The notes under the pieces were generated by a model. It saw only the letters and a program-made list of their open reading frames with translations. It did no database searches and was not told where the DNA came from. From NCBI GenBank assembly GCA_947561585.1, contig CANNZV010000870.1, positions 1-64,000 on the forward strand: DNA of 64,000 nt, written 5' to 3'. The first letter of the stretch is position 1; each line of letters begins with the position of its first letter. Of the stretch, positions 12,467 through 25,431 are shown piece by piece. Position numbers and translations under genes: made by a program. Source of the stretch: Caprella mutica. Taxonomy: Eukaryota > Arthropoda > Malacostraca > Amphipoda > Caprellidae.

Positions 12467-15400
12467 ATAGATCATCTGCTGTAGATTGATCCTTTGCTGT
12501 AGATAGATCCTTTGCTGCAGATAGATCCCTCATTGTTGATAGATCTTTTGCTGTAAATAGCTCCTTGGTGTAGATAGATCCTTTGCTGCAGATAGATCCC
12601 TCATTGTTGATAGATCATTCTCTGTAGATAGCTCCTTTACTGTAAATAGATCCTTTGCTGTAGATAGATCCTTTCCTGTAAATAGATCCTTTGATGTAGA
12701 TAGATCCTTTGCTGTAGATAGATCCTTTGCTGTAGATAGAACTTTTGTTGTAAATAGATCTTTTGTTATAGATTGATCCTTTGCTGTTGATAGATCCTTA
12801 ACTGTAGATGGATCATTTGCTGTATATAGTCCCGTTACTTTAGATAGATCATTGTCTGTAGATTGATCCTTTGCTGTAGATAGATCATTTGCTGTAGATA
12901 GATTATCTGCTGAACATAGATTCTTTGCTGTAGATAGATTCTTTGTTGTAGATAGATCCTTTGATGTAGACAGACCCTTTGCAGTAGATAGATCCTTTAC
13001 TGTAGATAGATCCTTTGCTGTAGATAGATTCCTAGCTGTACATAGATTATTTGTTGTAGATAGATCCTTTGCTGTAGATAGATCCTTTGTAGTAGATAGA
13101 TCTTTTACTGTAGATAGATCCTTAGCTGTAGATAGATCTAAGATCCTTTGCTGTTGATAAATAAATAAATCCTTTGCCGTAGATGGATCTTTTGCCGTAG
13201 ATAGATCCTTTGCTGTAGATAGATCTTTTTCTGTAGATAGATTCTTCGCTGTATATAGATCCTTTTCTGTAGATAGATCTTTTATTGTAGATAAAACCGT
13301 TGCTGTAGATAGATCCCATACTGAAAATAGATCCTCTGCTGTAGAAAGATCTCCTGCTGTAAATAGATCCATTGCTGTAGATAGATCCTTCGCTGTTGAC
13401 AGATCTTTCACTGTAGAAAGATCCTTTGGTGTAGATAGATTCTTTGCTGTAGATAGATCCCTAACTGTAGATAGATCACTTTGCTGTAGATAGATCATTC
13501 GCTGTAGATAGATCCCTTACTGTAGATAGATCACTTTGCTGTAGATAGATCTTTTGCTGAAGATAGATCTTTTGCTGTAGATAGATCCTTTGCTGTAGAT
13601 AGATCCCTTATTGTTGATAGATCCTTTGCTGTAGATAGATTCTTTGCTGTAGATAGAACTTTCGTTGTAAATAGATCTTTTGCTATAGATAGATCCTTTG
13701 CTGTTGACAGATCCTGCGCTGTAGAAAGATCTTTTGGTGTAGACAGATTCTTTTCTGTAGATAGATCCCTTACTGAAAATAAATCACTTTGCTGTAGATA
13801 GATCCTTTGCTGTAGACAGATCCTATGCTGTATAAAGTTCTGATGTTGTAAATAGATTTTTTGTTTTAGATAGATCATTGGCTTTAGATAGATCTTTTGC
13901 TGTAGATAGATTCTTTGCTTAAGATAGATCCTTAACTTTAGATTGATCCTATGCTGTAGAGAGATCCTTTGCAGTAGATAAATCTTTGACTGTAGATAGA
14001 TCCTTTGCTGTAGATAGATCCTTTGCTGTAGATAGATTCTCTGCAGCAGTTGTATCCTATGCAGTAGATAGATCCATTACTTTACATAGATCCTATGCTG
14101 TATAAAGATCCTTTGCTGAGGATAGATCCGTTGCTGTAGATAGATCCTTTGCTGCAGATAGATCCCTCATTGTTGATAGATCTTTTGCTGTAGATAGCTC
14201 CTTTACTGTAAATAGATCCTTTGATGTAGATAGATCCTTTGCTGTAGATAGATCCTTTGCTGTAGATAGATCTTATGCTGTAGATAGATTCTTTACTGCT
14301 GATAGATTCTTTGCTGTACATAGATTCTTTGTTGTAGATAGAATAGATAGATCATTTTCTGTAGATAGATCCTTTGTTGTAGATAGATCCTTCGCTGTAG
14401 ATAGATCCTTTTCTGTAGATAGATCTTTCTCTGTAGATAGATCCTTTGCTGTAAATAAATAAATAAATCCTGTGCCGTAGATAGATCCCTTGCCGTAGAT
14501 AGATCATTTGCTGTAGATAGATCCTTTGTTGTAGATAGATCCTTCGCTGTAGATAAATCCTTTTCTGTAGATAGATCCTTTTCTGTAGATAGATCCTTTA
14601 CTGTAGATAAAACCTTTGCTGTTGATAGATCCCATACTGTAAATAGATTCTTTGCTGTAGATAGATCCTTTGCTGTAGAAAGATCCTCTGCTGTAGAAAG
14701 ATCTTCTGCTGTGAATAGATCCTTTGCTGTAGATAGATCCTTTGTTGTTGACAGATCCTTTGCAGTAGATAGATCCTTTACTGTAGATAGATCCTTTGCT
14801 GTAGATAGATTCCTAGCTGTACATAGATTATTTGTTGTAGATAGATCCTTTGCTGTAGATAGATCCTTTGTAGTAGATAGATCTTTCACTGTAGATAGAT
14901 CCTTAGCTGTAGATTGATCTAAGATCCTTTGCTGTTAATAAATAAATAAATCCTTTGCCGTAGATAGATCTTTTGCCGTAGATAGATCCTTTGCTGTAGA
15001 TAGATCCTTTTCTGTAGATAGATTCTTCGCTGTAGATAGATCCTTTTCAGTAGATAGATCCTTTTCTGTAGATAGATCTTTTATTGTAGATAAAACCGTT
15101 GCTGTAGATAGATCCCATACTGAAAATAGATCCTTTGCTGTAGATAGATCCTTTGCTGTTGAAAAATCCTCTGCTGTAGAAAGATCTCCTGCTGTAAATA
15201 GATCCATTGCTGTAGATAGATCCTTTGCTGTTGACAGATCTTTCACTGTAGAAAGATCCTTTGGTGTAGATAGATTCTTTGCTGTAGATAGATCCCTTAC
15301 TGTAGATAGAACACTTTGCTGTAGATAGATCATTTGCTGTAGATAGATCATTTACTGTAGATAGATCACTTTGCTGTAGGTAGATCCTTTGCTGTAGATA

Positions 15401-17527
15401 GATCATTTACTGTAGATAGATCACTTTGCTGTAGGTAGATCCTTTGCTGAAGATAGATCCTTTGCTGTAGATAGATCCTTTGCTGCAGATAGATCCCTTA
15501 TTGTTGATAGATCCTTTGCTGTAGATAGATTCTTTGCTGTAGATGGAACTTTTGTTGTAAATAGATCTTTTGCTATAGATTGATCCCTTGCTGTTGACAG
15601 ATTCTGCGCTGTAGAAAGATCTTTTGGTGAAGACAGATTCTTTTCTGTAGATAGATCCCTTACTGAAAATAGATCACTTTGCTGTAGATAGATCCTTTGC
15701 TGCTGACAGATCCTATGCTGTATAAAGTTCTGCTGTTGTAAATAGATCCTTTTTTGTAGATAGATCATTGGCTTTAGATAGATCCTTTGCTGTAGATAGA
15801 TCCTTTGCTTAAGATAGATCCTTTGCTGTAGATAGATCCTTTGCAGTAGATAGATCCTTTGCTGTAGATAGATACTTTGCTGTAGATAGATCCTTAGCTG
15901 TAGATCGATCCTTCGCTGAAAATAGATCCTTTGCTGTAGATTGATCCTTTGCTGCAAAAAGATCCCTTACTATAGATAGATCCATTGCTGTAGATAGATC
16001 CTATGCTGTAGAAATATCCTTTGCTGTAATTAGATCATTTGCTGTAGATAGATCCTTTGCTGTTGAAAAATCCTCTGCTGTAGAAAGATCTCCTGCTGTA
16101 AATATATCCATTGCTGTAGATAGATCCTTTGCTGTTGACAGATCTTTCACTGTAGAAAGATCCTTTGGTGTAGATAGATCTTTTTGCTGTAGATAGATCA
16201 TTTGCTGTAGATAGATCCCTTACTGTAGATAGATCACTTTGCTGTAGATATATCTTTTGCTGAAGATAGATCCTTTGCTGTAGATAGATCCTTTGCTGCA
16301 GATAGATCCCTTATTGTTGATAGATCCATTGCTGTAGATAGATTCTTTGCTGTAGATAGAACTTTCGTTGTAAATAGATCTTTTGCTATAGATAGATCCT
16401 TTGCTGTTGACAGATCCTGCGCTGTAGAAAGATCTTTTGGTGTAGACAGATTCTTTTCTGTAGATAGATCCCTTACTGAAAATAGATCACTTTGCTGTAG
16501 ATAGATCCTTTGCTGTAGACAGATCCTATGTTGTATAAAGTTCTGCTGTTGTAAATAGATCCTTTTTTGTAGATAGATCATTGGCTTTAGATAGATCCTT
16601 GGCTTAAGATAGATCCTTAAATGTAGATTGATACTTTGCTGTAGAGAGATCCTTTGCAGTAGATAAATCCTTGACTGTAAACAGATCCTTTGCTGTAGAT
16701 AGATCCTTTGCAGTAGATAGATCCTTTGCTGTAGATAGATACTTTGCTGTAGATTGATCCTTTGCTGTTGACAGATCCTGCGTTGTAGAAAGATCCTTTG
16801 GTGAAGACAGAATCTTTGCTGTAGATAGATACCTTACTGAAGATAGATCACTTTGCTGTAGATAGATCCTTCGCTGTAGATAGATCCTTTGCTGTATAAA
16901 GTTCTGCTGTTGTAAATAGATTTTTTGTTGTAGATAGATCATTGGCTTTAGATAGATCCTTTGCTGTTGATAGATTCTTTGCTTAAGATAGATCTTTAAC
17001 TTTAGATTGATCCTATGCTGTAGAGAGATCATTTGCAGTAGATAAATATTTGACTGTAGATAGATCCTTTGCTGTAGATAGATCCTTTGCTGTAGATAGA
17101 TCCTTTGCTGTAGATAGATCCTTTGCTGTAGATAGATTCTTTGCTGAAGATAGTGTCTTTGCTGTAGATAGATTCTCTGCAGCAGATGTATCCTATGCAG
17201 TAGATAGATCCATTACTTTACATAGATCCTATGCTGTATAAAGATCCTTTGCTGAGGATAGATCCGTTGCTGTAGATAGATCCTTTGCTGCAGATAGATC
17301 CCTCATTGTTGATAGATCTTTTGCTGTAGATAGCTCCTTTACTGTAAATAGATCCTTTGCTGTAGATAGATCCCTTGCTGTGGATTGATCATAGTATGTA
17401 GATAGATCCTTTACTGTAGATAGGTCCTTTGCTGTAGATAGATCCTTCGCTGTAGATAGATCCCTTTCAGTAGATAGATCCTTTACTGTAGATAGATCCT
17501 TTGCTGTGGATAGATCCTTTGCTGTGG
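12467..17527 (+). repeat. 5.1-kb segmental block, copy 1
   Basis: It starts at GATCATCTGCTGTAGATTG and aligns with 17,528-22,988. The offset begins at 5,061, rises to 5,331 by about 14,711, falls to 5,282 near 15,421 (a local 55-bp duplication in this copy at about 15,372-15,426) and reaches 5,462 by 16,234. Most of the steps are multiples of 18 bp. This indicates gain and loss of whole units since the block was duplicated. Confidence 0.8.
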
Positions 17528-20500
17528 ATAGATCATCTGCTGTAGATTGATCCTTTGCTGTAGATAGATCCTTTGCTGCAGATAGATCCCTCATTGTTGA
17601 TAGATCTTTTGCTGTAAATAGCTCCTTGGTGTAGATAGATCCTTTGCTGCAGATAGATCCCTCATTGTTGATAGATCATTTTCTGTAGATAGCTCCTTTA
17701 CTGTAAATAGATCCTTTGCTGTAGATAGATCCTTTCCTGTAAATAGATCCTTTGATGTAGATAGATCCTTTGCTGTAGATAGATCCTTTGCTGTAGATGG
17801 AACTTTTGTTGTAAATAGATCTTTTGTTATAGATTGATCCTTTGCTGTTGATAGATCCTTAACTGTAGATGGATCATTTGCTGTATATAGTCCCGTTACT
17901 TTAGATAGATCATTGTCTGTAGATTGATCCTTTGCTGTAGATAGATCATTTGCTGTAGATAGATTATCTGCTGAACATAGATTCTTTGCTGTAGATAGAT
18001 TCTTTGTTGTAGATAGATCCTTTGATGTAGACAGACCCTTTGCAGTAGATAGATCCTTTACTGTAGATAGATCCTTTGCTGTAGATAGATTCCTAGCTGT
18101 ACATAGATTATTTGTTGTAGATAGATCCTTTGCTGTAGATAGATCCTTTGTAGTAGATAGATCTTTTACTGTAGATAGATCCTTAGCTGTAGATAGATCT
18201 AAGATCCTTTGCTGTTGATAAATAAATAAATCCTTTGCCGTAGATGGATCTTTTGCCGTAGATAGATCCTTTGCTGTAGATAGATCTTTTTCTGTAGATA
18301 GATTCTTCGCTGTAGATAGATCCTTTTCTGTAGATAGATCTTTTATTGTAGATAAAACCGTTGCTGTAGATAGATCCCATACTGAAAATAGATCCTCTGC
18401 TGTAGAAAGATCTCCTGCTGTAAATAGATCCATTGCTGTAGATAGATCCTTTGCTGTTGATAGATCTTTCACTGTAGAAAGATCCTTTGGTGTAGATAGA
18501 TTCTTTGCTGTAGATAGATCCCTAACTGTAGATAGATCACTTTGCTATAGATAGATCATTCGCTGTAGATAGATCCCTTACTGTAGATAGATCACTTTGC
18601 TGTAGATAGATCTTTTGCTGAAGATAGATCTTTTGCTGTAGATAGATCCTTTGCTGTAGATAGATCCCTTATTGTTGATAGATCCTTTGCTGTAGATAGA
18701 TTCTTTGCTGTAGATAGAACTTTCGTTGTAAATAGATCTTTTGCTATAGATAGATCCTTTGCTGTTGACAGATCCTGCGCTGTAGAAAGATCTTTTGGTG
18801 TAGACAGATTCTTTTCTGTAGATAGATCCCTTACTGAAAATAAATCACTTTGCTGTAGATAGATCCTTTGCTGTAGACAGATCCTATGCTGTATAAAGTT
18901 CTGATGTTGTAAATAGATTTTTTGTTTTAGATAGATCATTGGCTTTAGATAGATCTTTTGCTGTTGATAGATTCTTTGCTTAAGATAGATCCTTAACTTT
19001 AGATTGATCCTATGCTGTAGAGAGATCCTTTGCAGTAGATAAATCTTTGACTGTAGATAGATCCTTTGCTGTAGATTGATCCTTTGCTGTAGATAGATTC
19101 TCTGCAGCAGTTGTATCCTATGCAGTAGATAGATCCATTACTTTACATAGATCCTATGCTGTATAAAGATCCTTTGCTGAGGATAGATCCGTTGCTGTAG
19201 ATAGATCCTTTGTTGCAGATAGATCCCTCATTGTTGATAGATCTTTTGCTGTAGATAGCTCCTTTACTGTAAATAGATCCTTTGATGTAGATAGATCCCT
19301 TGCTGTGGATTGATCATAGTATGTAGATAGATCCTTTACTGTCGATAGGTCCTTTGCTGTAAATAGATCCTTTGCTGTAGATAGATCCTTTTCAGTAGAT
19401 AGATCCTTTACTGTAGATAGATCCTTTGCTGTGGATAGATCCTTATCTGTAGATAGATCCTTTGCTGTAGATAAATCGTTTGCTGTAGATAGATACTTTG
19501 ATGTAGATAGATCCTTTACTGTAGATAGATCCTTTACTGTATATAGATCCTTTGCTGTAGATAGATCCTTTGCTGTAGATAGATCCTTTGCTGTAGATAG
19601 ATCTTATGCTGTAGATAGATTCTTTACTGCTGATAGATTCTTTGCTGTACATAGATTCTTTGTTGTAGATAGAATAGATAGATCATTTGCTGTAGATAGA
19701 TCCTTTGTTGTAGATAGATCCTTCGCTGTAGATAGATCCTTTTCTGTAGATAGATCTTTCTCTGTAGATAGATCCTTTGCTGTAAATAAATAAATAAATC
19801 CTGTGCCGTAGATAGATCCCTTGCCGTAGATAGATCATTTGCTGTAGATAGATCCTTTGTTGTAGATAGATCCTTCGCTGTAGATAAATCCTTTTCTGTA
19901 GATAGATCCTTTTCTGTAGATAGATCCTTTACTGTAGATAAAACCTTTGCTGTTGATAGATCCCATACTGTAAATAGATTCTTTGCTGTAGATAGATCCT
20001 TTGCTGTAGAAAGATCCTCTGCTGTAGAAAGATCTTCTGCTGTGAATAGATCCTTTGCTGTAGATAGATCCTTTGTTGTTGACAGATCCTTTGCAGTAGA
20101 TAGATCCTTTACTGTAGATAGATCCTTTGCTGTAGATAGATTCCTAGCTGTACATAGATTATTTGTTGTAGATAGATCCTTTGCTGTAGATAGATCCTTT
20201 GTAGTAGATAGATCTTTCACTGTAGATAGATCCTTAGCTGTAGATTGATCTAAGATCCTTTGCTGTTAATAAATAAATAAATCCTTTGCCGTAGATAGAT
20301 CTTTTGCCGTAGATAGATCCTTTGCTGTAGATAGATCCTTTTCTGTAGATAGATTCTTCGCTGTAGATAGATCCTTTTCAGTAGATAGATCCTTTTCTGT
20401 AGATAGATCTTTTATTGTAGATAAAACCGTTGCTGTAGATAGATCCCATACTGAAAATAGATCCTTTGCTGTAGATAGATCCTTTGCTGTTGAAAAATCC

Positions 20501-22988
20501 TCTGCTGTAGAAAGATCTCCTGCTGTAAATAGATCCATTGCTGTAGATAGAGATAGATCCTTTGCTGTTGACAGATCTTTCACTGTAGAAAGATCCTTTG
20601 GTGTAGATAGATTCTTTGCTGTAGATAGATCCCTTACTGTAGATAGAACACTTTGCTGTAGATAGATCATTTGCTGTAGATAGATCATTTACTGTAGATA
20701 GATCACTTTGCTGTAGGTAGATCCTTTGCTGAAGATAGATCCTTTGCTGAAGATAGATCCTTTGCTGTAGATAGATCCTTTGCTGCAGATAGATCCCTTA
20801 TTGTTGATAGATCCTTTGCTGTAGATAGATTCTTTGCTGTAGATGGAACTTTTGTTGTAAATAGATCTTTTGCTATAGATTGATCTCTTGCTGTTGACAG
20901 ATTCTGCGCTGTAGAAAGATCTTTTGGTGAAGACAGATTCTTTTCTGTAGATAGATCCCTTACTGAAAATAGATCACTTTGCTGTAGATAGATCCTTTGC
21001 TGCTGACAGATCCTATGCTGTATAAAGTTCTGCTGTTGTAAATAGATCCTTTTTTGCAGATAGATCATTGGCTTTAGATAGATCCTTTGCTGTAGATAGA
21101 TCCTTTGCTTAAGATAGATCCTTTGCTGTAGATAGATCCTTTGCAGTAGATAGATCCTTTGCTGTAGATAGATACTTTGCTGTAGATAGATCCTTAGCTG
21201 TAGATCGATCCTTCGCTGAAAATAGATCCTTTGCTGTAGATTGATCCTTTGCTGCAAAAAGATCCCTTACTATAGATAGATCCATTGCTGTAGATAGATC
21301 CTATGCTGTAGAAATATCCTTTGCTGTAATTAGATCATTTGCTGTAGATTGATCCTTCGCTGTAAATAGGTCCCTTACAGTAGATAGATCCTTTTCTGTA
21401 GATAGATCTTTTATTGTAGATAAAACCGTTACTGTAGCTAGATCCCATACTGAAAATAGATCCTTTGCTGTAGATAGATCCTTTGCTGTTGAAAAATCCT
21501 CTGCTGTAGAAAGATCTCCTGCTGTAAATATATCCATTGCTGTAGATAGATCCTTTGCTGTTGACAGATCTTTCACTGTAGAAAGATCCTTTGGTGTAGA
21601 TAGATTCTTTGCTGTAGATAGATCCCTTACTGTAGATAGATCTTTTTGCTGTAGATAGATCATTTGCTGTAGATAGATCCCTTACTGTAGATAGATCACT
21701 TTGCTGTAGATATATCTTTTGCTGAAGATAGATCCTTTGCTGTAGATAGATCCTTTGCTGCAGATAGATCCCTTATTGTTGATAGATCCATTGCTGTAGA
21801 TAGATTCTTTGCTGTAGATAGAACTTTCGTTGTAAATAGATCTTTTGCTATAGATAGATCCTTTGCTGTTGACAGATCCTGCGCTGTAGAAAGATCTTTT
21901 GGTGTAGACAGATTCTTTTCTGTAGATAGATCCCTTACTGAAAATAGATCACTTTGCTGTAGATAGATCCTTTGCTGTAGACAGATCCTATGTTGTATAA
22001 AGTTCTGCTGTTGTAAATAGATCCTTTTTTGTAGATAGATCATTGGCTTTAGATAGATCCTTGGCTTAAGATAGATCCTTAAATGTAGATTGATACTTTG
22101 CTGTAGAGAGATCCTTTGCAGTAGATAAATCCTTGACTGTAAACAGATCCTTTGCTGTAGATAGATCCTTTGCAGTAGATAGATCCTTTGCTGTAGATAG
22201 ATACTTTGCTGTAGATTGATCCTTTGCTGTTGACAGATCCTGCGTTGTAGAAAGATCCTTTGGTGAAGACAGAATCTTTGCTGTAGATAGATACCTTACT
22301 GAAGATAGATCACTTTGCTGTAGATAGATCCTTCGCTGTAGATAGATCCTTTGCTGTATAAAGTTCTGCTGTTGTAAATAGATTTTTTGTTGTAGATAGA
22401 TCATTGGCTTTAGATAGATCCTTTGCTGTTGATAGATTCTTTGCTTAAGATAGATCTTTAACTTTAGATTGATCCTATGCTGTAGAGAGATCATTTGCAT
22501 TAGATAAATATTTGACTGTAGATAGATCCTTTGCTGTAGATAGATCCTTTGCTGTAGATAGATCCTTTGCTGTAGATAGATCCTTTGCTGTAGATAGATT
22601 CTTTGCTGAAGATAGTGTCTTTGCTGTAGATAGATTCTCTGCAGCAGATGTATCCTATGCAGTAGATAGATCCATTACTTTACATAGATCCTATGCTGTA
22701 TAAAGATCCTTTGCTGAGGATAGATCCGTTGCTGTAGATAGATCCTTTGCTGCAGATAGATCCCTCATTGTTGATAGATCTTTTGCTGTAGATAGCTCCT
22801 TTACTGTAAATAGATCCTTTGCTGTAGATAGATCCCTTGCTGTGGATTGATCATAGTATGTAGATAGATCCTTTACTGTAGATAGGTCCTTTGCTGTAGA
22901 TAGATCCTTCGCTGTAGATAGATCCCTTTCAGTAGATAGATCCTTTACTGTAGATAGATCCTTTGCTGTGGATAGATCCTTTGCTGTG
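17528..22988 (+). repeat. 5.5-kb segmental block, copy 2
   Basis: Counterpart of 12,467-17,527, longer by about 400 bp of added units. A 6-bp AGATAG insertion near 20,545 distinguishes it. Most of it (from 17,781) lies inside copy 1 of the 13.2-kb duplication and is therefore present again at 31,031-36,238. Confidence 0.8.
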
Positions 22989-23347
22989 GATAGATCCTTA
23001 TCTGTAGATAGATCCTTTGCTGTAGATAAATCGTTTGCTGTAGATAGATCCTTTACTGTAGATAGATCCTTTGCTGTAGATAGATCCTCTGCTGTAGATA
23101 GATCCTTTGCTGTAGATAGATCTTATGCTGTAGATAGATTCTTTACTGCTGATATATTCTTTGCTGTACATAGATTCTTTGTTGTAGATAGAATAGATAG
23201 ATCATTTGCTGTAGATAGATCCTTCGCTGTAGATAGATCCTTTTCTGTAGATAGATCTTTTTCTGTAGATAGATCCTTTGCTGTAAATAAGTAAATAAAT
23301 CCTGTGCCGTAGATAGATCCCTTGCCGTAGATAGATCATTTGCTGTA

Positions 23348-25431
23348 GATAGATCCTTTGTTGTAGATAGATCCTTCGCTGTAGATAGATCCTTTTCTGT
23401 AGATAGATCCTTTTCTGTAGATAGATCCTTTACTGTAGATAAAACCTTTGCTGTTGATAGATCCCATACTGTAAATAGATTCTTTGCTGTAGATAGATCC
23501 TTTTCTATAGAAAGATCCTCTGCTGTGGAAAGATCTTCTGCTGTGAATAGATCCTTTGCTGTAGATAGATCCTTTGCTGTTGACAGATCTTTTGCTGTAG
23601 AAAGATCCTTTGGTGTTGATAGATTCTTTGCTGTAGATAGATCCCTTACTGTAGATAGATCATTTGCTGCAGATAGATCCCTTATTGTTGATAGATCCTT
23701 TGCTGTAGATAGATTCTTTGCTGTAGATGGAACTTTTGTTGTAAATAGATCTTTTGCTATAGATTGATCCTTTGCTGTTGTCAGATTCTGCGCTGTAGAA
23801 AGATATTTGTTGTAGACAGATTCTTTTCTGTAGATAGATCCCTTACTGAAAATAGATCACTTTGCTGTAGATAGATCCTTCGCTGTAGACAGATCCTATG
23901 CTGTATAAAGTTCTGCTGTTGTAAATAGATCCTTTTTTGTAGATAGATCATTGGCTTTAGATAGATCCTTTGCTCTAGATAGATCCTTTGCTTAAGATAG
24001 ATCCTTTGCTGTAGATAGATCCTTTGCTGTAGATAGATCCTTTGCAGTAGATAGATCCTTTGCTGTAGATAGATACTTTGATGTAGATAGATCCTCAGCT
24101 GTAGATCGATCCTTCGCTGAAAATAGATCCATTGCTGTAGATTGATCCTTTGCTGCAAAAAAGATCCCTCTCTGTAGATAGATCCATTGCTGTAGATAGA
24201 TCCTATGCTGTAGAAATATCCTTTGCTGTAGTTAGATCATTTGCTGTAGATTGATCCTTCGCTGTAAATAGGTCCCTCACTGTAGATAGGTCCTTTGCTG
24301 TAGATAGATCCTTTGCTGTAGATAGATCCTCTGCTGTAGATAGATCTTTTGCTGTAGTAGTTCTTTTGCTGTAGAAAGATTCTCCGCTATAAATAGATCC
24401 TTTGCTGTAGATAGATCCTTTGCTGTAGATAGATCCTTTGGTGTAAATGGATCCTTTGGCTGTATAAAATTCCTTTACTGTAGATATATCCTTTGCTGTA
24501 GATTTATCCGCTGCAAAAAGATTCCTTACTGTAGGTAGATCCATTGCTGTATATACATCCTATGCTGTAGACAGATCCTTTGCTGTAGATAGATCATTTG
24601 CTGTAGATTGATCCTTCGCTGTAAATAGATCCCTTACTGTAGAAAGGTCCTTTGCTGTAGATAGATCCTTTGCTGTAGATAGATCATTTGCTGTAGATAG
24701 ATCTTTTGCTGTAGTAGTTCCTTTGCTGTAGAAAGATTCTCCGCTATAAGTTGATCCTTTGCTGTAGATAGATCCTTTGATGTAGATAGATCCTTTGTTG
24801 TAAATGGATGTTTGGCTGTATAGAGTTCGATTACTGTAGATATATCCTTCGCTGTAGATTGACCATTTGCTGTAAATAGATCTTTTGCTGTAGATAGATC
24901 CTTTGATGTAGATAGATCACTTATTGTAGATAGATCCTTTGCTGTAGATAGATCTTATGCTGTAGAAAGAACCTTTGCTGAAGATAGATCATCTGCTGTA
25001 AATTGATCCTTTGCTGTAGATAGATCCTTCGTTGTAGATAGATCCGTTTCTGTAGATAGATTCTTTGCTGAAGATAGATTCTTTTCTCTAGATAGATTCT
25101 TTGCAGTAGATGTATCCTATGCAGTAGATAGATCCTTTACTGTACATAGATCCTATGCTGTATAAAGATCCTTTGCTGAAGATAGATACTTTGCTGTAGA
25201 TAGATCCTTTGATGCAGATAGATCCCTCATTGTTGATAGATCTTTTGCTGTATAAATATCCTTTGCCGAAGATAGATCCTTTGCTGTAGATAGATCCTTT
25301 GCTGCAGATAGATCCCTCATTGTTGATAGATCTTTTGCTGTAAATAGCTCCTTGGTGTAGATAGATCCTTTGCTGCAGATAGATCCCTTATTGTTGATAG
25401 ATCATTTTCTGTAGATAGCTCCTTTACTGTA
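23348..25431 (+). repeat. 2,084-bp block, first of a tandem pair
   Basis: It begins at GATAGATCCTTTGTTG and aligns with 25,432-27,460 at offsets of 2,084, then 2,030, then 2,048. The changes are whole units (54 and 18 bp). It contains a GTGTAAATGGATCCTTTGG variant and, near 24,815, a second GTAAATGGATGTTTGG variant followed by TATAGAGTTCGATTACTG. Confidence 0.82.

Noticed and set aside
12530..13498. Reverse open frame of 322 codons, rich in LSTAKD, and the many similar frames across 1-59,460
   Set aside because: They follow from an 18-bp period without stops. The same DNA is open in the other reverse frames, frames shift at non-18 indels between otherwise identical copies, starts are at chance ATG or TTG/GTG, and no domain is recognisable.
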